54,384 bases of DNA, from positions 1 through 54,384 of the IMG/VR virus record IMGVR_UViG_3300031951_000214; one strand, 5' to 3'. The notes beneath the pieces are model-generated. The model worked only from the letters and a program-made list of their open reading frames with translations. It had not been told where the DNA came from and did no database searches. The position numbers and the translations under genes were made by a program. Positions 32,621-41,305 of the stretch are shown here, one piece after another. The stretch comes from a virus. Positions within the stretch are counted from its first letter, which is position 1. Every line of letters starts with the position of its first letter.

Positions 32621-35590
32621 TTATAGGTTGAATGTGTTGAGGGCTACAAAGCCGCTTGGTGGGGTGTAGGTGAATGGACGTTGACCAGCGTTGACAGAAC
32701 CAGCAACTGTCCTTGATGTACCGCCCAGATGATTGCAAATCAATTGCATATACGAGGAAGTTAATCCAGTGAAGGCTGTTCCTTGGCTTACATTGTTTTT
32801 ATAAAAAACCAATGTTCCTGCGGTCAAATCTAGAGCAACCCCAATAACGTCATTGTTCGTGTAAGTCGCTCCATACGCCACACCAGTTGCGCCACCAGCG
32901 CCACTATACTTATTTCCATCACAATGGTACACATAACCATCAGTAACCAAATTAATTGTGGTGGTGTTTGTTTGTGTATTTGAGGACAAGATAATACCTA
33001 TCGAAATATTTGACCCAGCACCGACATTGGTGGGTGTAACTTCCCAATAGTATTTGTCAGATGAAACAGCCAAGGTTCCTTTTAAGTACCAAACTCCACT
33101 TGTACTATTTGTATAAGTGAAATCCATGTTACCAGCCGTGACTGTGAATAAAGTTGAAAGTGGGTTTGCAACTGAATAATTAGCCGCTGTCGCACTTGTC
33201 AGTGTAGGCACATCGGTCATGCTGTCGTAGGTTGTGCCAGCAGTCAAAGAGATGTTGTTGGTTGTCCAGTTGTTTCCGTTAGGGCTGAAGTCATACCCCA
33301 AGGTTGTTGTGCTTGTGGTGTTGGTAAACGGCAAGTAAAAACCATTTGTGCCATACGAGCCACCATAGGTGATGGGTTGCCATACACCATAGGAGTTGAA
33401 TGTTCCAAAACTGTTTGGTGTCAGGGCTTGACCGTCAATGAAGTTTATTTCGGTTAAGTAGCCGTCTAGATACCATTGACTTACATTTGAACGCCTACCA
33501 ATATACAAAGGCATTGAAGCAACATTTATATTTGGCACAGTATTTTGTGCTGGGTATGTTGCTGTTGCATACGAACATTCAACACCATTTACATAAATTC
33601 TAACTCTATTGGCGGCTGTTGCTTGTGTTGTATCAACAGACAAAATAACATGATAATAAGCAGATGGGTCACGATAAACGGCATTAGTTTGAATTTTCCA
33701 TGCGGCTGTTTGACCATCATAAAACTCAAGAGTATCAGCGGCAATAGATGAATTTCCATACCCAAAATAATGTATTGCTGTTGAATTATCTCCAGCCAAA
33801 AGTGATGAGGTTACTCCAAAAGAACCTCTTTTAACCCATAAACTGTAAGTAAAAATTTTGTTATTTGTTACAGAACTTGAATTTGTCCTATTCAAATAAG
33901 CAGTCGCACTTGAACGGAAACGCAAAGAGTTGTTCACATACTTCAATGGAGCCAAGTATCCAGTTGATGTGAATGTGTGGATGACATTACCACCAGTGAT
34001 GGTGACAGTACCACCAGCCATTTGCTGAGTTGAGCCGGGGTAGCTGATGATGACCACGCCGGAGCCGCCTGAGCCACCAGCAACGGCTGTACTGCTAGAA
34101 CCTGAACCGCCGCCACCACCGCCAGTATTTGCTGTGCCTGCTGTGCCAGCGGCATTTACACCGCCGTTACCGCCGCCTCCCGCACCACCAGTTCCCGCCG
34201 TCCCAGATGGATATTTAGCACCGCCACCTCCGCCAGCATAAGTGACCGAGGAGCCGCTTATGGATGAGGCAGTACCTGCACCTCCATTACCACCAGCCGC
34301 CGCACCAGCAGTACCCGCCGCAGTTGCGCCACCGCCACCGCCTCCAGAATCATTACCTACTCCGCCAGCGCCTCCATTATTTCCTTGGCTTGGGCTTGTA
34401 GATGGCGTATTTCCTGTTCCGTTTGTTGCCGCACCAGAATAATTACCACCACCACCAGAGCCGCCGTTTTTTCCGTTATAAAAAGAACCTGTATAACCGC
34501 CGCCGCCGCCGCCACCCGTAGAAGTTGTTGAACTAAATGCGGAGTCTGAGCCATTTGCAGATTGTGAACCGCTAACTCCGCCAGCGCCGCCAGCGCCTAC
34601 AGTAACTGTATAAATTGAGTTAGTGTCTAATACGGCTGAACTTGTTCTAAAGCCGCCAGCACCGCCACCGCCAGAACCTGTATATTGACCACCGCCACCG
34701 CCACCAGCAACAACCAAATAGGATGCGCTCAAAGGTGTAATTGGAACAAGAGTGCCAGAAGTTGTAAATGTGTGAATGGTGTTACCACCACTTGAAGTGA
34801 CGACACCGCCACCAAATTGTTGTGCGCCTACATAGGAAATGATGACGATGCCTGAGCCGCCTGATGAACCATTATTGTTAGGCCCACCACCACCACCACC
34901 ACCAGTGTTGGCTGTGCCTGCTGTTCCAACAGAACTAGAAATACCGCCTGTTCCACCGCCACCGCTACCTCCAGCGCCACCACTGTTAAAACCACCACCG
35001 CCACCACCGCCAGCATAGGTAACGCTAGAGCCTGTAATTGAAGATGCTGTGCCAGCACCGCCAGCACCAGATACAGTATTGCCAGTTCCACCAGCCGCAG
35101 TAGCGCCGCCACCGCCGCCACCATAATTTACAAATCCGCTTGTACTGCCACCGTTGTTACCTTGTGATGGAGATGTTGCTGGAGTATTTCCTGTGCCTCC
35201 AGATGCTGCGGCAGATGGAGAACCTGCACCGCCACCACTGCCTCCGTTAGCACCATCACCACTACCTAAAGAACCACCACCACCGCCGCCAGTAGATGTT
35301 ATTGAGGAAAATACAGAATCAGTTCCATTAGTTCCCTTATTGGAAGTTGATGTAGAACCAGCACCACCAGCACCCACAGTAATTGTGTATGACTGAGTTG
35401 GGTTTAAAGATAATGTGCTTGTTCTAAAACCACCCGCACCACCTCCGCCACCAGCGTAGCTGGTTATATTGTTACCTCTGCCACCACCACCACCACCAGC
35501 CACTACAAGGTAGGTTGCAGTAACCGATTGCAGTCCTGTCCACCCAAAGGCGGCAAGTGCGGCGGCTCCAATTTTTGATAGACGGGGCAT
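32621..35590 (-). CDS. Glycine-rich adhesin with LamG and SPRY-like domains, 989 aa
   Basis: Residues 20-530 are two glycine-rich blocks, each opening YLVVAGGGGGG and containing YTITVGAGGAG (or YTVTVGAGGAG), SGSSVTYAGGGGG and GSGIVIISY units. A LamG-type lectin-like domain follows (FTYSLWVKRGSFG, MPLYIGRRSNVSQWYLDGYL, about 560-760), then a SPRY-like domain (WYLKGTLAVSSDKYYWEV and VIGVALDLTAGTLVFYKNN, about 830-960). It is probably the main receptor-binding adhesin. The glycine blocks resemble polyglycine-helix sandwiches of some fibre tips. The LamG stretch is AT-rich. Confidence 0.8.
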   Translation of the reverse strand: MPRLSKIGAAALAAFGWTGLQSVTATYLVVAGGGGGGRGNNITSYAGGGGGAGGFRTSTLSLNPTQSYTITVGAGGAGSTSTSNKGTNGTDSVFSSITSTGGGGGGSLGSGDGANGGSGGGAGSPSAAASGGTGNTPATSPSQGNNGGSTSGFVNYGGGGGGATAAGGTGNTVSGAGGAGTASSITGSSVTYAGGGGGGGFNSGGAGGSGGGGTGGISSSVGTAGTANTGGGGGGGPNNNGSSGGSGIVIISYVGAQQFGGGVVTSSGGNTIHTFTTSGTLVPITPLSASYLVVAGGGGGGQYTGSGGGGAGGFRTSSAVLDTNSIYTVTVGAGGAGGVSGSQSANGSDSAFSSTTSTGGGGGGGYTGSFYNGKNGGSGGGGNYSGAATNGTGNTPSTSPSQGNNGGAGGVGNDSGGGGGGATAAGTAGAAAGGNGGAGTASSISGSSVTYAGGGGGAKYPSGTAGTGGAGGGGNGGVNAAGTAGTANTGGGGGGSGSSSTAVAGGSGGSGVVIISYPGSTQQMAGGTVTITGGNVIHTFTSTGYLAPLKYVNNSLRFRSSATAYLNRTNSSSVTNNKIFTYSLWVKRGSFGVTSSLLAGDNSTAIHYFGYGNSSIAADTLEFYDGQTAAWKIQTNAVYRDPSAYYHVILSVDTTQATAANRVRIYVNGVECSYATATYPAQNTVPNINVASMPLYIGRRSNVSQWYLDGYLTEINFIDGQALTPNSFGTFNSYGVWQPITYGGSYGTNGFYLPFTNTTSTTTLGYDFSPNGNNWTTNNISLTAGTTYDSMTDVPTLTSATAANYSVANPLSTLFTVTAGNMDFTYTNSTSGVWYLKGTLAVSSDKYYWEVTPTNVGAGSNISIGIILSSNTQTNTTTINLVTDGYVYHCDGNKYSGAGGATGVAYGATYTNNDVIGVALDLTAGTLVFYKNNVSQGTAFTGLTSSYMQLICNHLGGTSRTVAGSVNAGQRPFTYTPPSGFVALNTFNL

Positions 35591-35600
35591 CTGCGTGTCC

Positions 35601-36164
35601 TTATGCGAACTTGGTTTGTGATGCCAACACGGTAAAAGCGGCGCTTCCTGTTTTGATGATTACATAGGTGTAACTATCAATTGAGCTTGCATTGCCTGAT
35701 GTCGGTGCAGTACCGCCTTGCCACTTGGGAGTGACGGACGAGCCGTCCACCTGTACAGCAGAGTTGTAGTAAGCCGTAGCACCATTGGTCACCAAGAAAG
35801 TCACAGACAAGGATTCGCCTGTTGCCATGATGGTGTTCAATGATGTGCCGCTTGAGCCTCTGAAGTTGACCGTGAAGTTACCAGACGCATTGGTGGTGTA
35901 GTACAAAACAACCTGAGTCAGCGCATCGTAGGCAATCGTGCCTGTTGCAGCAGTAGCAGAAATAGTCGTTGTTTCTCGGATTGTTGTGGCTAATTCATTG
36001 GTGATTGTTGGGCTTGTTAAGGTTTTGTTTGTCAACGTCTGCGTCAGGTCATTACCTGTCATTGTGAAGTCAGAGTCAGGCACAGTAACAGCACGGTTAG
36101 CCGCAGGGGAAGCCGTAAAGGTTGAAGTGAAATTGGTGGAGCCACCACTAAAAGCTATTGCCAT
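35601..36164 (-). CDS. Fibre-region structural protein, 187 aa
   Basis: Begins MAIAFSGGSTNFTSTFTASP and contains GNDLTQTLTNKTLTSPTITN, the 'NKTLTSPT' shaft element common in phage fibres. A beta-rich C-terminal domain follows (QVVLYYTTNASGNFTVNFRG, ESLSVTFLVTNGATAYYN). AAGGAAAA precedes the ATG. Likely a short fibre or a fibre-base part. Confidence 0.75.
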   Translation of the reverse strand: MAIAFSGGSTNFTSTFTASPAANRAVTVPDSDFTMTGNDLTQTLTNKTLTSPTITNELATTIRETTTISATAATGTIAYDALTQVVLYYTTNASGNFTVNFRGSSGTSLNTIMATGESLSVTFLVTNGATAYYNSAVQVDGSSVTPKWQGGTAPTSGNASSIDSYTYVIIKTGSAAFTVLASQTKFA

Positions 36165-36173
36165 GTTTTTTCC

Positions 36174-36644
36174 TTAGAAGACGACCAAGCGTTGACCGCT
36201 GGTAACAGTAATAGTAACGCCGCTGGCAACAGTGAGAGGGCCAACAGCAAATCCGTTCTGCCCGGCAGCAATAGTGCCACTTACCGTCACAGTGTCAGCA
36301 TTTAACTGCACCGCGCCAATACCACCACCAATAGCGTTAGATGTAAATTCTGCGGGATAGGTGACAAACACATCCTTTGTACCGGCACTGAAGTTAACCA
36401 ATGCGCCTGCGTTACTGGATGAAATAACTGTGGTTCTGGCAAGCGTTGTACCGGATGAATTGTATGTACCAATACCAACTTCCCATTCCGAGCTACTTTG
36501 CCCAGCAATGGTGTAATAGGTGGTGTTTGAGTTTCCTATGACGGCAAAGGACTGATACCCAGTTGATGCCCCGAGCAGAGTCACTGTCCCCGTACCCGCC
36601 GTGGTGGTGGTCTCTTTAACTCGGTCTGCAAGTACAAAAGCCAT
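36174..36644 (-). CDS. Structural protein with DRVKETTTT N-terminus, 156 aa
   Basis: MAFVLADRVKETTTTAGTGT is followed by GYQSFAVIGNSNTTYYTIAG and EWEVGIGTYNSSGTTLART, a virion protein type I know from many aquatic phages. The C-terminal 40 residues (LNADTVTVSGTIAAGQNGFA) resemble a fibre attachment strand. It probably sits at the fibre-tail junction. No enzymatic motif. Confidence 0.78.
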   Translation of the reverse strand: MAFVLADRVKETTTTAGTGTVTLLGASTGYQSFAVIGNSNTTYYTIAGQSSSEWEVGIGTYNSSGTTLARTTVISSSNAGALVNFSAGTKDVFVTYPAEFTSNAIGGGIGAVQLNADTVTVSGTIAAGQNGFAVGPLTVASGVTITVTSGQRLVVF

Positions 36645-36652
36645 GTGCGTCC

Positions 36653-37495
36653 TTAATCCGTCTCAACCAACGTCCAGTCAGGGGTTTCTGAGTTGTCTAC
36701 CAGCGCCCAGCCAGCAGTTTGAGAATTGTTGACATTTTGCCAGTTTGCGGTCTGGCTGTCATCTACCAATTTCCAGTAGATTGCAATTACAGACCCAACA
36801 GAACCTGTAGCCTGAACCCCAGTTAAAGCAAACGATTTGTTTAAACCAACCGTACCAACCAGCCCAGCAGCACCACTGCCTGTTATAGGGCCACCTTGAG
36901 AAAAGACAACAGTGTTAACTGCACCCGAAGCCACAACGCCGGTCAATGCTATAGAAATAGCGGGGCTTACTGTTCCAACTGAACCTATAGCTTCGTCGCC
37001 AAATGTTGCGTCAGACTCGTTGTATATGACCGTACCAGCAAGACCAGAAGCCCCAACTCCTGTTAACGCAACTTCTTGGCTTTGTGTAACAGTCCCGACC
37101 GCTCCTGCGGCTGACACCCCTGTTATGGCAAATATCTTTTCTGGGGTCAGCGTACCCGCAAACCCACTGGCGTGAACTCCGGCTATTAACGGGAAATTTG
37201 TCTCATCTACAGCACCAACATCTGCGTTGGACAAAACACCAGTCAAAGCAACAGATATGCTTTGTACAACCGTCCCAGCACTGCCCGATGCTTCTACGCC
37301 TGTTACTGCTTGAGAATTTACGGCGACAACCGTACCTACACTACCTGTCGCCAATACACCTGACAGAGCAAATTCTTTACCTGCTACAACTGTTCCAACA
37401 TCCCCAGTCGCGGCTACGCCCGTCAGGGCAACGACGACTACATTTTCGCCAAGAGCGGCATAAGGTGACTGGGCGTATGCGGATATACCAAACAT
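36653..37495 (-). CDS. Repeat protein, about ten LTGVxASGxVGTV units, 280 aa
   Basis: After MFGISAYAQSPYAALGENV come about ten imperfect repeats of roughly 20 residues, each with ALTGV-x-A-(S/T)-G-x-(V/A)-GTV. The repeats should stack as a beta solenoid or a series of hairpins. The last 40 residues contain three W-x-x-V-(D/N)-(D/N)-SQT units (WQNVNNSQTAGW). I have seen this combination in virion proteins of aquatic phages. It may be a fibre shaft. The Shine-Dalgarno sequence is weak. Confidence 0.75.
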   Translation of the reverse strand: MFGISAYAQSPYAALGENVVVVALTGVAATGDVGTVVAGKEFALSGVLATGSVGTVVAVNSQAVTGVEASGSAGTVVQSISVALTGVLSNADVGAVDETNFPLIAGVHASGFAGTLTPEKIFAITGVSAAGAVGTVTQSQEVALTGVGASGLAGTVIYNESDATFGDEAIGSVGTVSPAISIALTGVVASGAVNTVVFSQGGPITGSGAAGLVGTVGLNKSFALTGVQATGSVGSVIAIYWKLVDDSQTANWQNVNNSQTAGWALVDNSETPDWTLVETD

Positions 37496-37520
37496 GGTCT
37501 ACGGCCTGCGCCGCCTCCGC

Positions 37521-37997
37521 TTAGGTTGTGGCTAAACGCAACAAAGCCGTTGAAGTTGTGTCTGCTGGCATGGTCAAGGTAAAAGTTCCGGCACTGATAG
37601 TTTGTGAACCAAACGTATGGACAGAAACCGCCTTGTTACTCTGAGAGGAGTTGTAAATCAACACCGCATCAAACGCTGTGGTCAAAGTCACAGAGGTGTA
37701 GACCAAGCTAGCAGAAGGCGTAAAAAACGCCACGCCCGCCGTAGCAGATGCGTTTGTTGCCGTAGGAGGGTTTGCTATTGTTACCGTTATGCCACCTGCG
37801 GTGTACCCAGCACCAGAGACTTCTCCGGTTGTAGTGTATGCAGTGGTCGATGCGTTAATGGTAGCTGACGCCAAAAACAAAGCTGCTTTAAACGTATCAG
37901 CGGCAGATGTGCCACGGGTTGGCGCAGTGCCGAAGTTGTGAGTTGCTGTCATCAACTCGCCCATGAACGAGGTACACATTGATTGGGTATTTGCCAC
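37521..37997 (-). CDS. Structural protein, paralogue A, 158 aa
   Basis: The core shared with the gene at 38200-38622 runs from DTFKAALFLASAT through TTAYTTTGEVSGAGY to FTLTMPADTTSTALLRLA. The N-terminus (QSMCTSFMGELMTATHNFG) is different. The pair probably arose by tandem duplication. The domain looks like a beta sandwich and is placed among tail genes, so a tail-fibre or tail-decoration role is likely. Confidence 0.75.
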   Translation of the reverse strand: MANTQSMCTSFMGELMTATHNFGTAPTRGTSAADTFKAALFLASATINASTTAYTTTGEVSGAGYTAGGITVTIANPPTATNASATAGVAFFTPSASLVYTSVTLTTAFDAVLIYNSSQSNKAVSVHTFGSQTISAGTFTLTMPADTTSTALLRLATT

Positions 37998-38008
37998 TTG
38001 GATTCTCC

Positions 38009-38200
38009 TTAAAACGAAGCTGCTCTGCCGCCAGCAAATGTTGGGGGCTTTTTCAAAGTTACATGCGCGGAACGGTGGACAAGTTCTCCGTCCAACCAGT
38101 ACTCAACCCATGTGGTGTGTTCATTGTCATTATCGACTGTACCTTCCCGCTTTTCAAGCAGAGAATCGTCCATTTCGCCTTTGGTTGTAGTTACTAGCAT
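38009..38200 (-). CDS. Small conserved phage protein, 63 aa
   Basis: The ORF MLVTTTKGEMDDSLLEKREG continues DNDNEHTTWVEYWLDGELVH and fills the space between the two paralogues. I recognise the E-KREGTVDNDNEHTTWVEYW block from short proteins in the same setting in other phages. The start overlaps the neighbour's stop by one base. Function unknown; perhaps a chaperone or minor virion part. Confidence 0.72.
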   Translation of the reverse strand: MLVTTTKGEMDDSLLEKREGTVDNDNEHTTWVEYWLDGELVHRSAHVTLKKPPTFAGGRAASF

Positions 38201-38622
38201 TACACGATCCTTATGAGTGCTGACGTGCTGGTGTTTGCAGGCATCGTCACGGTGAATGAGGTGGTTGATGTTTTGTTGTTGCCAAAGTCAAGGACACAGA
38301 CTGCGCCATTGTCTCCGGCTTTGTAGATCAACGCGCCACGGGCTGTGATCGCGCCTGTCCATGACGGAGAAGAAAAAGTCACGTATGTCACGCTGCCGGA
38401 CGCTGTTGTTTGAGAAGACACTGTAGTGGTGACGATCTCTCCGCCTGCCACGTAGTTACCGCCTGATGCCTCACCAGTGGTTGTGTAGGCTGTGGTTGTC
38501 TCGTCCAATGTTGCATCGTTGGTGTACAGAGCCAGTCGGAACGTATCCGAGGTCAAGTTAATTGACCCGTTTGCCAGCCCTGCCCGCAGCGTATTGCAAG
38601 AGAAGTTGCCTTGAAAAGCCAT
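38200..38622 (-). CDS. Structural protein, paralogue B, 140 aa
   Basis: MAFQGNFSCNTLRAGLANGS is followed by DTFRLALYTNDATLDETTTA, YTTTGEASGGNYVAGG and FTVTMPANTSTSALIRIV, clearly related to the gene at 37521-37997. A TGATG overlap joins it to the adaptor-like gene. The ALY-x(n)-YTTTGE pattern is common in phage structural proteins. Tail or neck role inferred. Confidence 0.78.
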   Translation of the reverse strand: MAFQGNFSCNTLRAGLANGSINLTSDTFRLALYTNDATLDETTTAYTTTGEASGGNYVAGGEIVTTTVSSQTTASGSVTYVTFSSPSWTGAITARGALIYKAGDNGAVCVLDFGNNKTSTTSFTVTMPANTSTSALIRIV

Positions 38623-39338
38623 CAGGTCACCGCCTGTCTAAACTGTCCTGACCTGTAAGCGTCTTGACGCTCCATGCCATCGCCCAGACGTTTCGCCAAC
38701 GCAAGTGCTTCTTTGAACTTGGTGTCGTACAACGTGATGATGTCTTGCTCACCTTTCATAAAAGTGTAAGCCTCTACCAATGAGCCATACAGCAAAACGG
38801 AATCAAAGTTGTCCCCCAACCATGTTGTGGTCGCGGTGGTGATGGATTCTGGGTAGTAATAGTAGTGAAGCTCAACGTAATACGCCGCATCAGGCGTTGG
38901 GCCAAGGATAATTGACAATTCGTTGGTGATCGCAGAACTGACAATCGTCGGGCCAAACAACGCGTAGTATTTTGGAACACCTTTGTCGTTTGGCGCAGGG
39001 TACGCCTGACGGATGAAATTCACATCCTTGTTGAGTAAATACTCAAACGTGCCAGTGTCCAAATCACCACCAACAACACCTGTCACCAATGCCAACGAAT
39101 ACACAGACAAAAAGTCATTTGGCAAAGACACGTACTTATTGCTTGACGTGATCGCTGTGTACTGATTCTTGCGAAGCGACGGGAACTGAACCGAGTTGTA
39201 AATGCGCTGCTCAGCCTGCTGAATGAACCGATTGATCTGAGCGGTTGAATTCTCAGTCGATCCATCAGCAAGGTATACAGGGGGAAACTGATTCTCCGTG
39301 TATGACTGAATTGCAATTACAAGCTGGCTGTAGTTCAC
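38622..39338 (-). CDS. Neck/adaptor-type protein, 238 aa
   Basis: The first half reads like phage adaptor proteins: NRFIQQAEQRIYNSVQFPSL, then a beta region (YVSLPNDFLSVYSLAL) and, at the end, DSVLLYGSLVEAYTFMKGEQ followed by YDTKFKEALALAKRLG. This helix-beta-helix pattern occurs in connectors of P22/T7-like phages. It likely sits between portal and tail tube. A second adaptor candidate is at 40140-41066. Confidence 0.75.
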   Translation of the reverse strand: MNYSQLVIAIQSYTENQFPPVYLADGSTENSTAQINRFIQQAEQRIYNSVQFPSLRKNQYTAITSSNKYVSLPNDFLSVYSLALVTGVVGGDLDTGTFEYLLNKDVNFIRQAYPAPNDKGVPKYYALFGPTIVSSAITNELSIILGPTPDAAYYVELHYYYYPESITTATTTWLGDNFDSVLLYGSLVEAYTFMKGEQDIITLYDTKFKEALALAKRLGDGMERQDAYRSGQFRQAVT

Positions 39339-39535
39339 GCCATTGGCCCCCGCGCCATCACGCCTTTAGTAGCCGCGCCAGTGCCACGGATTTTGATACC
39401 AGTGGTTTTGGTGGGCTTGTAGTCATTGCTGTGAGCATTTGCCTCAGAGACGTTTAGGTCTTTCATGTATTTTTTATTGTCAGCCTCACCAACAACAACG
39501 CTTGGAACTATTTTTGGTTTTTTGTAATCAACCAT
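39335..39535 (-). CDS. Small basic protein with RGTGAATKG motif, 66 aa
   Basis: MVDYKKPKIVPSVVVGEADN ends in IKIRGTGAATKGVMARGPMA. I know the GTGAATKGxxARGPMA tail as a recurring C-terminal element in tiny proteins of aquatic phages. ATGA overlap with the adaptor. It begins the island of small Lys/Gly-rich proteins. Function unknown. Confidence 0.72.
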   Translation of the reverse strand: MVDYKKPKIVPSVVVGEADNKKYMKDLNVSEANAHSNDYKPTKTTGIKIRGTGAATKGVMARGPMA

Positions 39536-39536
39536 C

Positions 39537-39701
39537 TTAGCCTCCGCGACCAGAAGAGCGTTGGTTCATGACCTTCGCCATGTTGCGACCATACTTGAGC
39601 ATGTTGGCGTTTGTTTTGCCGCCAGCCGCCATTTTGTGCATACGCTTTTCGTGGGACTTAACTGCTTTGCCCGCGATCTTTTTTACCTGCTTCGTGTCCA
39701 T
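39537..39701 (-). CDS. Small basic protein, 54 aa
   Basis: The ORF encodes MDTKQVKKIAGKAVKSHEKR, a short AAGGKTNANMLKYGRN block and ends in NQRSSGRGG. AGGAG lies just upstream of the ATG. The protein is highly basic, and I recognise the GGKTNxxMxKYGRNMAK core from other phages. It fits exactly between its neighbours. Possibly DNA-bound in the capsid; this is inferred from charge only. Confidence 0.75.
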   Translation of the reverse strand: MDTKQVKKIAGKAVKSHEKRMHKMAAGGKTNANMLKYGRNMAKVMNQRSSGRGG

Positions 39702-39711
39702 GTTTAAACTC

Positions 39712-40137
39712 CTAAGTTACGCTTACCGTGACTGTACCAAGTTCCACCGCTAAAACCAAATTATTTGGAGTCAAAGCAGCATCAAAAAACGCTGCCCCAC
39801 CCACTGGGTTCCAGCCCCACTGAAAGATTCGACTACCACCCTCCACTGTCCCAGTACCCAATGGGCCTGTACCAGTTGGGACAATCTGCAACCCGCTTGT
39901 TCCTGACAACACATAGCTGCGGTCAGGACGAGGATTCCTTAAAGCCTGTGGGTCGTCCACCGGGAACATACCCAACTGCAACTGCGGTTGATCAGGATCC
40001 CAGCAAGCCGGGCAAACCAACAGGTTGTAGTTCTTGGTCTTGATGATCTCCGTCTTCAAGATGTTGAGCTTGAACCGCTGATCGCAGCGATCACACTGCG
40101 CAATCGCGTGCTTACCACTGGCAAACCTGTTGCCCAC
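39712..40137 (-). CDS. Zinc-ribbon virion protein, 141 aa
   Basis: FASGKHAIAQCDRCDQRF and LLVCPACWDPDQPQ form a four-Cys zinc ribbon (about residues 15-46), with the conserved KTK between. The C-terminal 60 residues are a beta-rich domain (FFDAALTPNNLVLAVELGTV). The ribbon with a CWDPDxPQ ending is frequent in phage head-tail regions. It is probably a minor structural protein near the neck. Confidence 0.8.
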   Translation of the reverse strand: MGNRFASGKHAIAQCDRCDQRFKLNILKTEIIKTKNYNLLVCPACWDPDQPQLQLGMFPVDDPQALRNPRPDRSYVLSGTSGLQIVPTGTGPLGTGTVEGGSRIFQWGWNPVGGAAFFDAALTPNNLVLAVELGTVTVSVT

Positions 40138-40139
40138 TG

Positions 40140-41066
40140 TTACCTCCCAATGTAGGTTTGGCGGGGAACAAGCCTCAAGGCAGCTTTCTCATGGTCTTCG
40201 TACGCCGCAAGCTCCCAAGCCTCGTCATACTGCTGTTTCAGGAAGCCAAGACGTTCTGCGCCAGTGGGGATCTTTCCGGCGATGTAATACGACAACCCCG
40301 CTGCCATACAAGGCAGGAAGCGGAAAGGAACGTCCATGACGTTTACACCCCCACCAGCGTCTTGGGTGCGGCGTAGACGCCAATACACCAATTGGTAGGT
40401 CTGTGCGTTGTCCGGTGTGGGCCAGACGGTTACAGCGGGAACCTGCTCCCAATACACGGTCGCATTGTCCGCATGGCTTGCCGCCGTGGTGTTTTGCTGC
40501 CCACGGAAGCAGTTGTACAGGACATTCCCGTCAATGTATCCATAGTTGATGATCTCATTGTCAATCTTGACAAACCCGGCGGCTGGAAGCCCCACCACGG
40601 AGTCCAACGTAATCTGGGTAACTGTGCTGTTAATTGCACCGTCTAGGGTTAACCCTGTCGTTGATGTTTGTCCGTTGTAGCGTTGAATCCAAATCTGGAT
40701 TGGTCTGGCTTGCGTGATCTTGTTGGGGATCGTCGCATAAGTAGAAACGCTGATGCGGGTGATGGTCAGATCAGCCTGAGTTGAGGCGATGTTTCCGCCA
40801 GTACGGATGACATGCTCCAACAGGTCAATGGTGTCGTTGGGTAGAGGGTAGGTGTTCTGACCCTGAACCAAGTCAATTGTGCCAGTCTCAATTGTCCACA
40901 GATTGATGCCACGGTTGGCCCAATCAGCAAACATGATGTTTAAACTGCGTCTGGCTGTACGTAGGTCATACCCGGTACGCAACTCACCACCGGCGCGTTC
41001 AAACGCTTCCTCGACCAACTCGGTGAGGTCTAGGTTAAAGCTTGATGCACCAGAGGTATTTGCCAT
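40140..41066 (-). CDS. Tail tubular protein A / adaptor-like protein, 308 aa
   Basis: The N-terminus (ELVEEAFERAGGELRTGYDL, ARRSLNIMFADWANRGINLW) matches the helical hairpin of T7 gp11-type adaptors that dock on the portal. Residues about 139-204 are an Ig-like module (INSTVTQITLDSVVGLPAAG through YNCFRGQQ to SHADNATVYW) shared with the nozzle-like protein. The C-terminal helix (LGFLKQQYDEAWELAAYEDH) packs back on the hairpin. The start overlaps the next gene's stop (TAATG). Confidence 0.82.
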   Translation of the reverse strand: MANTSGASSFNLDLTELVEEAFERAGGELRTGYDLRTARRSLNIMFADWANRGINLWTIETGTIDLVQGQNTYPLPNDTIDLLEHVIRTGGNIASTQADLTITRISVSTYATIPNKITQARPIQIWIQRYNGQTSTTGLTLDGAINSTVTQITLDSVVGLPAAGFVKIDNEIINYGYIDGNVLYNCFRGQQNTTAASHADNATVYWEQVPAVTVWPTPDNAQTYQLVYWRLRRTQDAGGGVNVMDVPFRFLPCMAAGLSYYIAGKIPTGAERLGFLKQQYDEAWELAAYEDHEKAALRLVPRQTYIGR

Positions 41067-41305
41067 TATCTAAACCCTGCCGTTTTCTTTGCAATGTTCT
41101 TTGGTTGTGCCACAAACTGTTTGCCCTTGGCTTTGCCCGCCCGCTTTGCACGGGTTGTAGCGGCATACTCCGCTGGGCTTAGACTTTTGATCGCGGCCTC
41201 TGGGAGATACCGCTCACCCGTTTTGGATGAGGGTTTACCCGACTTGGTTCGCCATTTCTGGTCGCCCCAAGATTTAAGGGATTGTTGCGGTGCTTTAAGA
41301 GACAT
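41066..41305 (-). CDS. DUF5872-like small basic protein, 79 aa
   Basis: LKSWGDQKWRTKSGKPSSKT and GERYLPEAAIKSLSPAEYAA with TRAKRAGKAKGKQ match the DUF5872 pattern, a short basic domain found in phages and large DNA viruses, with no known role. High Lys/Arg content suggests nucleic-acid binding or packaging with the genome. It overlaps the endonuclease gene by 11 bases. Confidence 0.8.
   Translation of the reverse strand: MSLKAPQQSLKSWGDQKWRTKSGKPSSKTGERYLPEAAIKSLSPAEYAATTRAKRAGKAKGKQFVAQPKNIAKKTAGFR

Noticed and set aside
32900-35500. Dense CCACCACCG-type repeats looking like a minisatellite or CRISPR-like array
   Set aside because: They are in-frame Gly codons of one long ORF with no regular spacer/repeat spacing.
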